Of a stretch of DNA of 64,000 nt, positions 1-9,026 are shown in pieces. The stretch covers positions 387,505 through 451,504 of the forward strand of contig CAVSCJ010000004.1 in assembly GCA_963726435.1 (NCBI GenBank), read 5' to 3'. Position 1 is the stretch's first letter, and each line of letters opens with the position of its first letter. Source of the stretch: PALSA-660 sp963726435. GTDB lineage: Bacteria; Actinomycetota; Coriobacteriia; Anaerosomatales; PALSA-660. The notes below the pieces were generated by a model. The model had not been told where the DNA came from. It saw only the letters and a list, made by a program, of their open reading frames with translations, and made no database searches. The translations under genes were made by a program, and so were the position numbers.

Positions 1-436
1 TCCCTGGACGAAGATGGGCCGAGCCGAGGGGCTTCGCCAAGTCGATTCCATACGCCGAAGGGCTCCAAGCCTGGACTTGCTGCAGGAGTCTCCCATGTCC
101 GAAACCGATTTCGAGCACCCGCATGGACGCCAGTTGCTCGGGTCGCAAGGACGTGTGGTCGAGAAGCTCCCGGAAGTAGGTCTCCGGATCTCTTCCGTAC
201 ACGAGGGACGTGTCTCCGAGCCTGCCTTCCTCCCAAAACACCCACTGCCTCGCGAAGTCTCTCGGGAACGACTTGTCGGCGCACGCATCCCAGTAGTCGC
301 CGTCTGAAACGATCTCGAACCCGCATTCAGGGCATCTGACGCAGCCGGGGACCGAGGGGGGCATTTTCCCCAGTCCCAGCCCGCAGGACGGGCACACCAA
401 CCTCAAGGATGCGATGTGGGGTGACTCCGTTCCCAT
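1..436 (-). CDS. Zinc-ribbon SAM-dependent methyltransferase, partial (runs off window)
   Basis: An ATG (complement of 434-436) with a GGGAGG ribosome site opens a frame that runs 145 codons to the window edge without a stop. Residues 15-38 carry two knuckles, CPSC and CPEC, expected to bind one zinc. At residues 107-118 VLEIGFGHGRLL is motif I of class I SAM-dependent methyltransferases, followed by YGIDL (motif II). A zinc ribbon in front of a Rossmann methyltransferase is common in small-molecule methyltransferases; the substrate cannot be told from this fragment. It is divergent from the secreted protein at 709. The fold call is firm, the role unknown. Confidence 0.75.
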   Translation of the reverse strand, partial: MGTESPHIASLRLVCPSCGLGLGKMPPSVPGCVRCPECGFEIVSDGDYWDACADKSFPRDFARQWVFWEEGRLGDTSLVYGRDPETYFRELLDHTSLRPEQLASMRVLEIGFGHGRLLQQVQAWSPSAYGIDLAKPLGSAHLRPG

Positions 437-708
437 CAGCGCCCTCCCAGCGACTCAGGCAGCGAGGCAATCGTATCCTCCTGCGCCGGTTACCGACAGC
501 GGATGTTGCTGCTGCGTTCAATCCCGTCTTCGGCCATGACGGATCGAGAGAAGGCCGGCCTCCGGGGCCGGTCTCTTGCTTGCATCGTCCGTCGGATCCC
601 GCAGCGTCGGCCCCAGACACGAGCGTATACTCTCGCTGCGACCTGCATGCGCCGGTCCCACCCCGCCGCCGAACGGCGAGGCACACCGCTTCTCCCGGAG
701 GCTGTGCC

Positions 709-3692
709 ATGAAGAAGCTTCTCGTCTCCCTCTCCCTTGCCGTCGCAGTCGTGTTCGCCGTCGGCGTGACGGCACAAGCCGCGGGGCAAGTCCCCCCAAC
801 GGTGACTCGCCTCGAACCCACCTCCGCATTCAACGACATCGACACCCGTATCACGATCACCGGTGCCGATTTCGCAGTCGATGAATCCGGCACCCCGCCG
901 GCCGCCTCTCTCGGGACCACGCCACTGACGGAAGTGACCTGGGTCGACACCCAGACGCTGACTGCCACGGTCCCTTGGGGGATGGCTCCGGGCGTCTACG
1001 ACCTCACGGTCACCAACCCGGGCGGCGGGACGCCGGGGACCCGGGCATACGCCTTCGAGGTCAAGCGGGGCATCGGCACCTGGAACGCCGGCGAACTCAA
1101 CGGCGCCGCCGTGACGCAGCTCCTCATGAAGCCCAAGGTCTCGCCCTACGAGACTGACACGCTCTACGCGCTCGCCTACGACGTCGGGCTGTTCCGCAGC
1201 GACGATGCCGGTGCCAACTGGCACTTCACCAGCGCCACCGTGATCGGCAATGCTGACTTCGTCCTCGACCCGAACCCGGGCCACGAGAGCTGGCTGTACT
1301 CGTTCATGTCCGCCGGTCTCTTCGTGTCCAAGAACGAAGGCGACAGCTGGACCCAGCTGCCGTTCGACTCGCAAGACGCAATCGGGGGTGTGCCGTCCCA
1401 CGAGGTCTTCGTATCCCCACACGATCCGAATGTCCTCTTCGTCGCGACGTATGGTAACGACGCGGCGGTCGAGTACAGGGGTCTCCAGAAGTCCACGGAC
1501 GCCGGGCAGCACTGGACAGACGTGCCGAGCATGGAAGGCACCGCGGTCCAGAACGTGGCGTTCGACCCCACGCCCGGCTCCCACGACATGGTGCTGGCGA
1601 CCGCGGGCGCGCGCGTCTTCCGGTCGACGGATGACGGCGACCACTGGACCCTGGCCCCCGCGTCACCTTCCACCATTTCCGGCCTCGGGTTCCGGGGCTA
1701 CCTCATCTACAACCCCTACTACGCGGCCAAGGCGGGCGAGGTGTGGCTGGTCTCGACGGAGATCTCTGGCGGCATCTTCAAGAGCGATGCCGACCTGACG
1801 AGCTGGACCGACGTGTCCGCGTCGCCGGGCCACGGGTACATGCCCACGTTCGTCGGTCCGGACGACGTCTACATCTGGGAGGCTCACTCCACAGATGGGG
1901 GGACGACGTGGCACCCGTTCGGTCCCTGGCCGACGTGGGGTCCCGGCGACTTCGTCTTCAGCCCGAAGGACACGCGGACCGTCTACTTCACGAACTCCAC
2001 CGTCGGTGTGCAGAAGAGCGTGGACGGCGGGACGAGCTGGCACGACAGCAACCAGGGACTCACGGGGATGCGCTGTGTGTCCATGTCCGTCTCGACGACC
2101 GACCCGCTCCGCGTGTACGCCACCTTCAACGGGTGGGGCGGCGTGTACGTCAGCGATGACGGCACCAGCCACTGGAAGTACGTCCCGATCGCCGGTTCCG
2201 GCCAGATGTGGCAGGTGCTTCAAGACCCGTTCGATCCGGGCCTACTGTACGCGACCGGTGCCGGCTTCTACACGAGCACGGACGGTGCCGAGACGTGGCA
2301 CGATTGGGGCTGGAATGGGGTTCCTGACTCTCAAAAGGGCCTCATGGGCTTCGGCGGGATGGCGGCGGACCCGTTCAAGGCAGGGCACCTGCTCGTCTCC
2401 GCTCGCGTGGGCCAGAGTTCGACCCACGATCACGACCTGGGCTACCTGTTCTCAAGCGACGACCACGGGGCGACCTGGACCTCCGTCGTCGTGAGCGGGG
2501 CCGCGGGCTCGATCGGTCCGATAGGGGACATCGTCTTCGACCCCGAGACGCCGGGGACGGTCTACCTCGCGACCGCAGGGAACGGCATCTATCGGAGCAC
2601 CGACCACGGTGACACCGGCACCTGGGTCCGGATAGACGACGGCTCGCCGTGGATGGCGAACGCCTACAGCATCTCGATCGCGACCCACCCCAAGCGCGTG
2701 CTGCTCGTCTCTGGCGACTCCGGCAGGCCCTTCAGGTCGTTCGACGACGGCGTGCACCTGGGAGAACAAGCAGAACAGCGGGGAGGTCGGCGCACGCAAG
2801 TACGTCTTCGTCGACGGAGACTCGACGCGTCTGTACGCGCCGGACTTCTTCGGACTGTACTTCTCGAGCAACGTCGGCGATTCGTGGACGCGTGCCGCGG
2901 GCGCCCTCGGAAGCGTTCAGAACACGACGCTCTGCGTACACCGAGGCCGACGGCCACACGCTCCTGTATGCGGCCACCACCGGCGGCAAGACCGGCGTCG
3001 TCATAGCGTCAGCGTCCGGTGCGGACTCCGGGCATGTCGGCATTCTGGCTGCCGCCGCTCCCGATAGCACCCTCGTCGGCGCGGGCATCTACCGCCGCGC
3101 ACAGGTCGCGACGTACGACGACGTTCGCCTCGACTCGGGCATCCGTGGACGGCTACGATGCTCGAGTCGAGCCACACCAGCAACCACGGCTGGAAGGCGC
3201 AGAGCCACCGGCTCAGCACGCTTCCGGCTCGGGGACAACGCTGCGAAGAGGCAGTACCGCAGCGTCCTGTCGTTCGGCACTTCCGGCCTGCCGGACGGCG
3301 CGGTGATCACAGGCGTCACTCTGAAGGTCAAGAAGCAGGGTGTCACCGGCGGCGGCAACCCCGTGACGATGTTCGGCGGGTTCATGGCCGACATCAAGAA
3401 GGGATACTTCGGCACGAGGAACTCGCTGCAGACCGGCGACTTCCAGGCGTCGGCGAGCAAGACCTACGGTCCCTTCAAGCCCGCTTCGGTCAGCAGCTGG
3501 TACTCGATGGATCTGACCGGCGGCAAGGCGTACGTCAACAAGCTGTCCTCGAGTTCCGGCCTGACTCAGATCCGACTGCGCTTCAAGCTGGACGACAACG
3601 GCAACCGCGTCGCCAACTACCTGCGCCTCTACAGCGGGAACGCGCCGTCCTCGTCGCGCCCGCAGTTGGTGGTCACGTACTACGAGCCCTAG
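709..3692 (+). CDS. Secreted IPT/TIG - BNR beta-propeller - DNRLRE protein, several frame breaks
   Basis: The frame starts at ATG 709 with a clear signal peptide (MKKLLVSLSLAVAVVF to AQAAG). Residues ~30-120 look like an IPT/TIG immunoglobulin fold. Then come many sialidase/VPS10-type Asp-box repeats (LFRSDDAGANWHF, VFRSTDDGDHWTL, IYRSTDHGDTGTW), typical of an extracellular beta-propeller. The C-terminal ~150 residues (AAKRQYRSVLSFGTSGLPD ... QLVVTYYEP) match the DNRLRE/CBM96-like domain that ends many secreted propellers. Coding potential changes frame near 2755, 2925, 3140-3165 and 3225, and all pieces are recognisable in the right order, so one protein of about 990 residues is implied. Indel errors or a recent pseudogene are both possible. 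A TATACT -10 box lies at 626-631. The surface ligand is unknown. Confidence 0.75.
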
Positions 3693-3738
3693 CGCGACCG
3701 CGCGGCGTTCCGCACGCTCCGCCGGTCACGGCACTCGC

Positions 3739-3770
3739 AAGGAGCCGTCCCCTGAGGGCGGCTCCTTCTT
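3739..3770 (+). terminator. Rho-independent terminator after the secreted propeller gene
   Basis: AAGGAGCCG and CGGCTCCTT form a perfect 9-bp stem around an 11-nt loop, followed by CTT. It lies 46 bp after the stop of the propeller gene. Confidence 0.75.
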
Positions 3771-4105
3771 CGCGCGGTGTCCGTCTTCCCGTCTGTGTGT
3801 CCCGTTCCTGCCGTGCAGCCCAGAACGTCCCGGCGGCGCGACGGGCGTGGCGAATCCGCTGAACGCAGAGATCAACATCGGCGCGCTGATATCGCTGAGC
3901 ATTCCCGGCATGGCCCTTTCCTCTTCCGCGGCCCGGCTTTCGCGCCGTCGGCCGGTCGATTCGACCGGTAGGTACCGAACGCGGTCGCGCTCCAAAGGTC
4001 CGGAGTCGCGCGGCCGCCCTTCGATCCAGCAGCGCGGACCTTCGGGAGCTGGTGGGAACAAACACACGTGCAGGGCACCGGATCTCGCCGGCCGAGGAGG
4101 ACGCT
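3771..4105. other. Gene-free stretch with two inverted repeats upstream of the Rieske gene
   Basis: No convincing coding frame is visible here. Two dyads stand out. One is a perfect 8+1+8 palindrome at 3952-3968 (CCGGTCGA T TCGACCGG). The other is an AAGGTCCG/CGGACCTT pair at 3995-4002 and 4035-4042. Either could be an operator or leader hairpin for the gene at 4106. Confidence 0.4.
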
Positions 4106-4480
4106 GTGAGCGGGTTCATCGCACTCATGCCGGCCGACGAGGTCCCGTTGGGGGCGATGAAGCCGGTCGAGATCGACGGTCACGAGCTTGTCGTAGCGCA
4201 CGTGGGCACCGGCTTCGTCGTGGTCGACGCCCGTTGCCCGCATCTGGGAGGCCACCTCGACCAGGGTGTGCTCGTAGGGTCGGTCGTGACCTGCCCCGGG
4301 CATCACTCCCAGTTCGATCTCACCGACGGCCACGTCGTGCGCTGGACCGACTGGACCGGCGCTGCGCTGACCATCGGGGAGCTGGCGCGCCACCCGCGGC
4401 CTCTTCGCGTGTACGAGACCGAGGTCGTCGGGGGAATGGTGATGGTGGGCTCGCAGAGGCCGCCCGTCGCGACCCCGTAG
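4106..4480 (+). CDS. Rieske [2Fe-2S] ferredoxin-like protein
   Basis: This 124-residue soluble protein carries both Rieske cluster motifs, CPHLGGH and CPGHHSQFD, 17-18 residues apart, giving the two Cys and two His ligands of a [2Fe-2S] centre. There is no membrane anchor, so it resembles the stand-alone Rieske ferredoxins of dioxygenase or nitrite-reductase (NirD-like) type rather than the bc1 subunit. GTG 4106 is chosen because GAGGAGG ends 5 bp before it. No oxygenase or reductase partner lies next to it, so its electron partner is unknown. Confidence 0.8.
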   Translation: MSGFIALMPADEVPLGAMKPVEIDGHELVVAHVGTGFVVVDARCPHLGGHLDQGVLVGSVVTCPGHHSQFDLTDGHVVRWTDWTGAALTIGELARHPRPLRVYETEVVGGMVMVGSQRPPVATP

Positions 4481-4603
4481 CCTCCAGCCGAGGGTCCGCG
4501 GGTGTCTCTTGGGAGTCGGGTCCGCATCCCGGTCGGGGGGTATGATTCTTTGGCAAGAGGGGAGCGCGCAGTCCGGTCAAGCTCGCCCAAGGGGAGGCAG
4601 TCG

Positions 4604-5578
4604 ATGCGCAACGCGTTCGCGATCGGGCTGGATGTCGGAGGAACGCGCATCGCGGCAGGGCTGGTGGAGCGCAAAGGACACATCGTGCGCGAGGTCAAGC
4701 TGCCGACGCCCAAGGGAGCGGGCCCGTTCGCCATCATCGATGCCATCGTAGGCGCAGTCGGAGACATCACGAACAGCGTGCATCCTTCCGAGATCGCGGG
4801 CATCGGGATCGGGCTGCCGGCGCAGATCGACTTCACGCGCCAGTCCGTCGAGTACTGCACGAACCTGCCGCTTGCCGGGATCGACGTCCGCGGACTCGTC
4901 ATGTCGCGCCTGAAGTACCCCGTGACGATCGACAACGACGGGCACACCGCCGCTCTCGGCGAGTCTCGCTTCGGGGCTGCCAAGGGCCTGAAGGACTTCA
5001 TAATGATCACGCTGGGCACGGGCGTCGGCGGAGGCGTGTTCGTCTCTGGGAGGCTCTACCGGGGCTCGAGGGGGTTCGGCGGCGAGGTCGGCCACATGGT
5101 CATAGTGGTCGACGGGCCCGAATGCCCGTGCGGCGGGCGCGGCCATCTGGAATCATTCGCTGCGCGCCCTGCGATCATCCGCGAGGCCCGTGCTGCAGCC
5201 GCGACCTACAAGGGCTCGGGACTGACCAAGCACGCCAAGGGCGACCTTGAGAACATCACCGCCGAGATCGTCATCAAGGCCGCGAACTCCGGCGACAAGA
5301 CGGCCGTGGAGATAATGTCCCGGGTGGGCTACATGCTCGGGGAAGGCCTTGTCGGACTTGTCAATCTGCTCAACCCGCAAGCGGTGCTCATAGGCGGCGG
5401 CATCGGCGAGAGCTGCCCCTTGGTGAGCGAATGCGCAGCAGCCCGCATCGCCGCCGAGGCGCTCGCGGGCCGCAGGGATGTCCGAGTGCTCATAGCCGAG
5501 CTCGGCAACGATGCAGGCGTCGCAGGTGCGGCGGCCCTCGCATTCGAGGACCACGACTCCCGGGAGGGCATCCACTGA
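4604..5578 (+). CDS. ROK-family sugar kinase (glucokinase-like)
   Basis: A 324-residue ROK protein expected to phosphorylate glucose or a related sugar with ATP. The phosphate-binding loop GLDVGGTRIAAGLV is at residues 8-21, the catalytic Asp lies in TIDNDGHTAALGE, and the GTGVGGG loop follows. The zinc region reads GHMVIVVDGPECPCGGRGHLE, keeping the His and the CxCG part, while the last ligand position is His instead of the usual Cys. ATG 4604 follows GGGGAGG. The stop overlaps the next start (TGATG), so it is translationally coupled to the DUF362 gene. Substrate is not certain from sequence. Confidence 0.85.
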   Translation: MRNAFAIGLDVGGTRIAAGLVERKGHIVREVKLPTPKGAGPFAIIDAIVGAVGDITNSVHPSEIAGIGIGLPAQIDFTRQSVEYCTNLPLAGIDVRGLVMSRLKYPVTIDNDGHTAALGESRFGAAKGLKDFIMITLGTGVGGGVFVSGRLYRGSRGFGGEVGHMVIVVDGPECPCGGRGHLESFAARPAIIREARAAAATYKGSGLTKHAKGDLENITAEIVIKAANSGDKTAVEIMSRVGYMLGEGLVGLVNLLNPQAVLIGGGIGESCPLVSECAAARIAAEALAGRRDVRVLIAELGNDAGVAGAAALAFEDHDSREGIH

Positions 5579-6684
5579 TGGCCTCGCAGGTCTACTTCGC
5601 CCCGATCCGCTCGGTCAAGAAGCGCTCGATGGTGGCGCGCGTCGGCACGCTGCTGGAGCGCGCGGGCATCAAGGACGCCGTGGCGGAGGGCGACTTGGTA
5701 GCCGTGAAGATGCACTTCGGCGAGAAAGGCAACACCGGCTTCGTGCACCCGGTGTTCGTGCGCGAGACCGTGGCACGCATCAAGCAGCACGGCGGCAAGC
5801 CCTTCCTCACGGACGCCAACACGCTCTACAGCGGGATGCGCTCGAACGCGGTCGACCACATCCAATGCGCGCTGCAGAACGGCTTCTCCTACGTCACAGT
5901 GGACGCGCCGATCGTGATCGCGGACGGGATAGATGGTCGCGATGCGGTCGAGGTGCGAGTGGATGGGGACCACTTCGAGACCGTGCGTATCGGAGCGGCC
6001 GCGGTCCACGCGGACGCGATGGTGGTCGTCACTCACGTCAAGGGCCACGAGGCAACCGGTTTCGGCGGCGCTCTCAAGAACGTGGGAATGGGTCTGGGTT
6101 GCCGCTCGGCCAAGCAGCGCATGCATTCCGACTTCGAGCCCGACGTGGAACCAGAGAAGTGCACAGCGTGCGCCCGGTGCGTGCGGTGGTGCCCAGTGGG
6201 CGCGATCGCTATCGGGCCGGACCGCGTCGCCGAGGTCGACTTCGAGACCTGCTATGGATGCGGCGAGTGTGTGGCTTCCTGCCCCTACGGCGCGATAGCG
6301 GTGCAGTGGAAGACCACGCCGCGGGCGCTTCAGGAGAAGATCGTCGAGCACGCCAAGGGCGCGCTCGACGGCAAGGACGGCAAGGTCGTGTACGTTTCGT
6401 TCGTGACGTCGGTCTCCCCTGACTGCGACTGCTGGAGCTTCAGCGACGCTCCGATCGTCGGCGATATAGGAGTCCTGGCGTCGACCGACATCGTCGCGAT
6501 CGACCGGGCCGCCTACGACCTGGTCACTTCTGCCGCGGGCCTGCCGGGATCCCGCGGAGAGGGAATGGATGAGGGACAGGACAAGTTCACCGCGGTGACC
6601 GGCGTCGACGGGGCCGTGGCCATCGAGTACGCGGAGAAGATGGGACTGGGGACCGCGACCTACGAGTTGGTCGCAGTCGAGTAG
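5578..6684 (+). CDS. DUF362 domain protein with 2x[4Fe-4S] ferredoxin insert
   Basis: A 368-residue cytoplasmic iron-sulfur protein. The N-terminal DUF362 part (KMHFGEKGNTGFVHP, HVKGHEATGFGGALKNVGMGLG) is followed at residues ~195-250 by two ferredoxin motifs, CTACARCVRWCP and CYGCGECVASCP, which bind two [4Fe-4S] clusters. DUF362 resumes to the C-terminus. The family is widespread in anaerobes, and its reaction is not established; an electron-transfer role is inferred. It overlaps the ROK gene by one base and is probably cotranscribed with it. Confidence 0.85.
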   Translation: MASQVYFAPIRSVKKRSMVARVGTLLERAGIKDAVAEGDLVAVKMHFGEKGNTGFVHPVFVRETVARIKQHGGKPFLTDANTLYSGMRSNAVDHIQCALQNGFSYVTVDAPIVIADGIDGRDAVEVRVDGDHFETVRIGAAAVHADAMVVVTHVKGHEATGFGGALKNVGMGLGCRSAKQRMHSDFEPDVEPEKCTACARCVRWCPVGAIAIGPDRVAEVDFETCYGCGECVASCPYGAIAVQWKTTPRALQEKIVEHAKGALDGKDGKVVYVSFVTSVSPDCDCWSFSDAPIVGDIGVLASTDIVAIDRAAYDLVTSAAGLPGSRGEGMDEGQDKFTAVTGVDGAVAIEYAEKMGLGTATYELVAVE

Positions 6685-6714
6685 AGCTCTTTGGACAGGG
6701 AAGGGGACCTGGAC

Positions 6715-7734
6715 ATGGACTACATGGGGATCCTCAAGAAGGCCTGGAACGTTACCTGGCGCTACAAGATCCTGTGGCTGTTCGGGCTGTTCGCCGGCGC
6801 CGGAGGCGGTGGTGGCTCGTTCAACTACAGCCTCCCCTCGAACAGCAGTGGGAGCGGCTCCGGCGGCCTGTCGAGCGCTGCGAGCACGGCTCAGGTCGAG
6901 GCGTTCATGACGCGCTACCTGGGCCTCATCATCATCGTGGCTCTCTTCTTCGTGGTGCTTGGGCTGTTGTTGTGGATCATCGCGGTGGCCGCCCGTGGCG
7001 GGTTGATCCACCTGGTCAATGAAGCGGAGGAGAGGCGCGAGGTGCGCGCGTCGGCCGGATGGCAGGCCGGCTTCGCGAAGTGGTGGCGCGTGTTCGCCGT
7101 CGGATTCCTTGCCGATCTGCCGGTGCTGATCCTGGGCCTCGTCGTCCTGGTCATCGTGGTCGTCGGAACGATAGGGACCATTGCCGCGTCGCGGGCGTCC
7201 TCCGAGTCGATCGGGGCGGCGATCGCGAGCGCGGCGGTAGGGATGTGCTGCTTCCTGGCGGTGTTCGGACTGGCCGCGATCGTGCTCGGCGTCATCTTCG
7301 GCATCGTCAAGGAGCTGGCGTTCCGCTACACGGTGCTCCAGGACCGGCGCATCATGGAGTCGCTCAAGATGGGATGGCACGATCTTTGGGCCAAGCGCGG
7401 CGCTTTCCTCCAGTTCCTGATCCTCTTCGGCGTCGGGATCCTGTTCGGGCTGGCGATCGGAGCCATCGCTCTGGTGATGGTCGTCCCCGCGGCGATGATG
7501 TTCGCGTTCCGCAACTGGCTGGGCGGCTCGCTGCTGCTATCCGCCTTCATCCTGGTGCTCATGGTCCCCGCGGCGATGTACAGCACCTTCTACCACGCGG
7601 TCTGGACGATCTTCTTCCGCCGCATGACGGGAGCCGAGCCCTTGCCGACCGCCGCGCCCGCCCCGGCATACCCTATCGCCCCACCCGTCCCGCCAGTGCC
7701 TTCGGCTCCGGTAGCCGCGCCCTACGGGCACTGA
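6715..7734 (+). CDS. Polytopic membrane protein, glycerophosphodiester-phosphodiesterase-membrane-domain-like
   Basis: A 339-residue integral membrane protein with about six hydrophobic segments and a Gly/Ser loop after the first. The C-terminal tail (AAPAPAYPIAPPVPPVPSA) is Pro/Ala-rich and cytosolic or exposed. The pattern resembles the DUF975 or GDPD membrane-domain families, which have no assigned reaction. ATG 6715 is preferred over the upstream TTG 6691 because AGGGAAGGGG sits 9 bp ahead of it. No catalytic residues are evident. Confidence 0.65.
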   Translation: MDYMGILKKAWNVTWRYKILWLFGLFAGAGGGGGSFNYSLPSNSSGSGSGGLSSAASTAQVEAFMTRYLGLIIIVALFFVVLGLLLWIIAVAARGGLIHLVNEAEERREVRASAGWQAGFAKWWRVFAVGFLADLPVLILGLVVLVIVVVGTIGTIAASRASSESIGAAIASAAVGMCCFLAVFGLAAIVLGVIFGIVKELAFRYTVLQDRRIMESLKMGWHDLWAKRGAFLQFLILFGVGILFGLAIGAIALVMVVPAAMMFAFRNWLGGSLLLSAFILVLMVPAAMYSTFYHAVWTIFFRRMTGAEPLPTAAPAPAYPIAPPVPPVPSAPVAAPYGH

Positions 7735-7826
7735 GGCCCCGATGCCGCCCGAGTCTTCGGCACCTCCCGCCCCTCCCGCTCCCGAGCCACCAGCGGCACC
7801 TCCCGCCGAGCCAACTGCGGGGGCCG

Positions 7827-8663
7827 ATGCCTGACGGCCGACTGGTCGTCTGCGCGACGCCGATAGGCAACCTCGGGGACGTGACATTGCGCGTCCTCGA
7901 GGCGCTGAAGGGCGCCGACGTGGTCGAGGCCGAGGACACGCGCGTGACCCGGAAGCTCTTCGCGCGCTACGGGATCGCCACTCCGCTGGAGCCGTACCAC
8001 GCGAAGAACCTCGAAAGGCGCACCCCGGAGGTCGTCGCCCGGGTCGCATCGGGCAAGGTCGTCGCACTCGTGAGCGACGCGGGCACGCCTGGCGTCTCCG
8101 ACCCGGGCGCGCATCTCGTCGACGCTTGCATCGAGGCGGGCCTGGCCGTCGAGGTGCTTCCGGGCGCGAGCGCCATCCTTGCCGCGCTCGTCGCGAGCGG
8201 ACTTCCGACGCACGCCTTCTACTTCGGAGGGTTCCTGCCGCGCAAGGCGGGCGAGCGCCGTCGCGCAGTGGAGGAGCTCGCGGGGCTTGACGCCACCCTC
8301 GTCTTCTACGAGTCGCCCCGCCGCACCGCGGCGGCCCTGGCGACGCTCGCCGAGGTGCTTCCCGGGCGCTCCGGGGTGGTGGCGCGCGAGATGACCAAGC
8401 TGCACGAGGAGGTCGCTCGCGGCGAGGTGCAGGAGCTGTCCGCGGCCTTCGCAGCCCGCGAGCTCAAGGGCGAGGTGGTGCTGCTGGTCGGTCCGCCGGC
8501 CCGTGGCTCTAAGAGCAGATCCCCGGACGAGGGAGACGTGCGCGCTCAGGTCGAGGCGGCTGTCACCGCGGGTGCGACTCGCAAGGACGCGGTGAGAGAC
8601 GTCGCGGCGAAGACGGGCCTGCCGCGCAACGAGGTGTACCGGATCGCGATCGGAGAGCGCTAG
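7827..8663 (+). CDS. rsmI: 16S rRNA (cytidine1402-2'-O)-methyltransferase RsmI
   Basis: RsmI transfers a methyl group from SAM to the ribose of C1402 in the decoding centre of 16S rRNA. The 278-residue protein has the tetrapyrrole-methylase fold signatures: ATPIGNLGDVTLR at the start, EDTRVTRKL, LVSDAGTPGVSDPG, VLPGASA and the FYESPRR region. It is followed convergently, 3 bp away, by the AbrB-like gene. All key blocks are intact. Confidence 0.95.
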   Translation: MPDGRLVVCATPIGNLGDVTLRVLEALKGADVVEAEDTRVTRKLFARYGIATPLEPYHAKNLERRTPEVVARVASGKVVALVSDAGTPGVSDPGAHLVDACIEAGLAVEVLPGASAILAALVASGLPTHAFYFGGFLPRKAGERRRAVEELAGLDATLVFYESPRRTAAALATLAEVLPGRSGVVAREMTKLHEEVARGEVQELSAAFAARELKGEVVLLVGPPARGSKSRSPDEGDVRAQVEAAVTAGATRKDAVRDVAAKTGLPRNEVYRIAIGER

Positions 8664-8666
8664 AGC

Positions 8667-8909
8667 CTACAGGCGCTTGACCGCACCGACGCAATCGGCG
8701 CACACGGAGCGATCCTTCACCGTGACCATCTCGCCTTCGGAGCCGCAGATGGAGCACGAGGCCGCGTAGCGCTCGACGACGATGCGCGCGCCGTCCAGTC
8801 GCATAGAGAGCGGGTCGTGTACGTTGATCCCGAGAGTGCGCCGCAGTTCGACCGGGATGACGATGCGCCCGAGCGCGTCTATGCGCCTAACGATGCCCGT
8901 GTCTGCCAT
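8667..8909 (-). CDS. SpoVT/AbrB-family transcription regulator with C-terminal zinc finger
   Basis: An 80-residue protein. Residues 1-45 form the swapped-hairpin AbrB DNA-binding domain (GIVRRIDALGRIVIPVELRRTLGI), and residues 50-77 hold CSIC and CADC knuckles that should bind zinc. The start follows GGAGGACGAGTC. The family acts as dimeric or tetrameric transition-state regulators; the target genes are unknown. It is divergent from metG, with the metG promoter region in between. Confidence 0.85.
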   Translation of the reverse strand: MADTGIVRRIDALGRIVIPVELRRTLGINVHDPLSMRLDGARIVVERYAASCSICGSEGEMVTVKDRSVCADCVGAVKRL

Positions 8910-9026
8910 GACTCGTCCTCCGCTCGGCCCGGTGTGCTCGTTGGTAGAATAGCCCGAAACGGTGAGTCCTCGAGGCCGCTTCGGCACCAATTCCCTACCT
9001 TCCCGTGGAGAGAGCAGCCAAACCCG

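Noticed and set aside
5329..7380. 683-codon leftward frame opposite the DUF362 and membrane protein genes
   Set aside because: Composition is that of an antisense shadow and it covers two well-supported genes.
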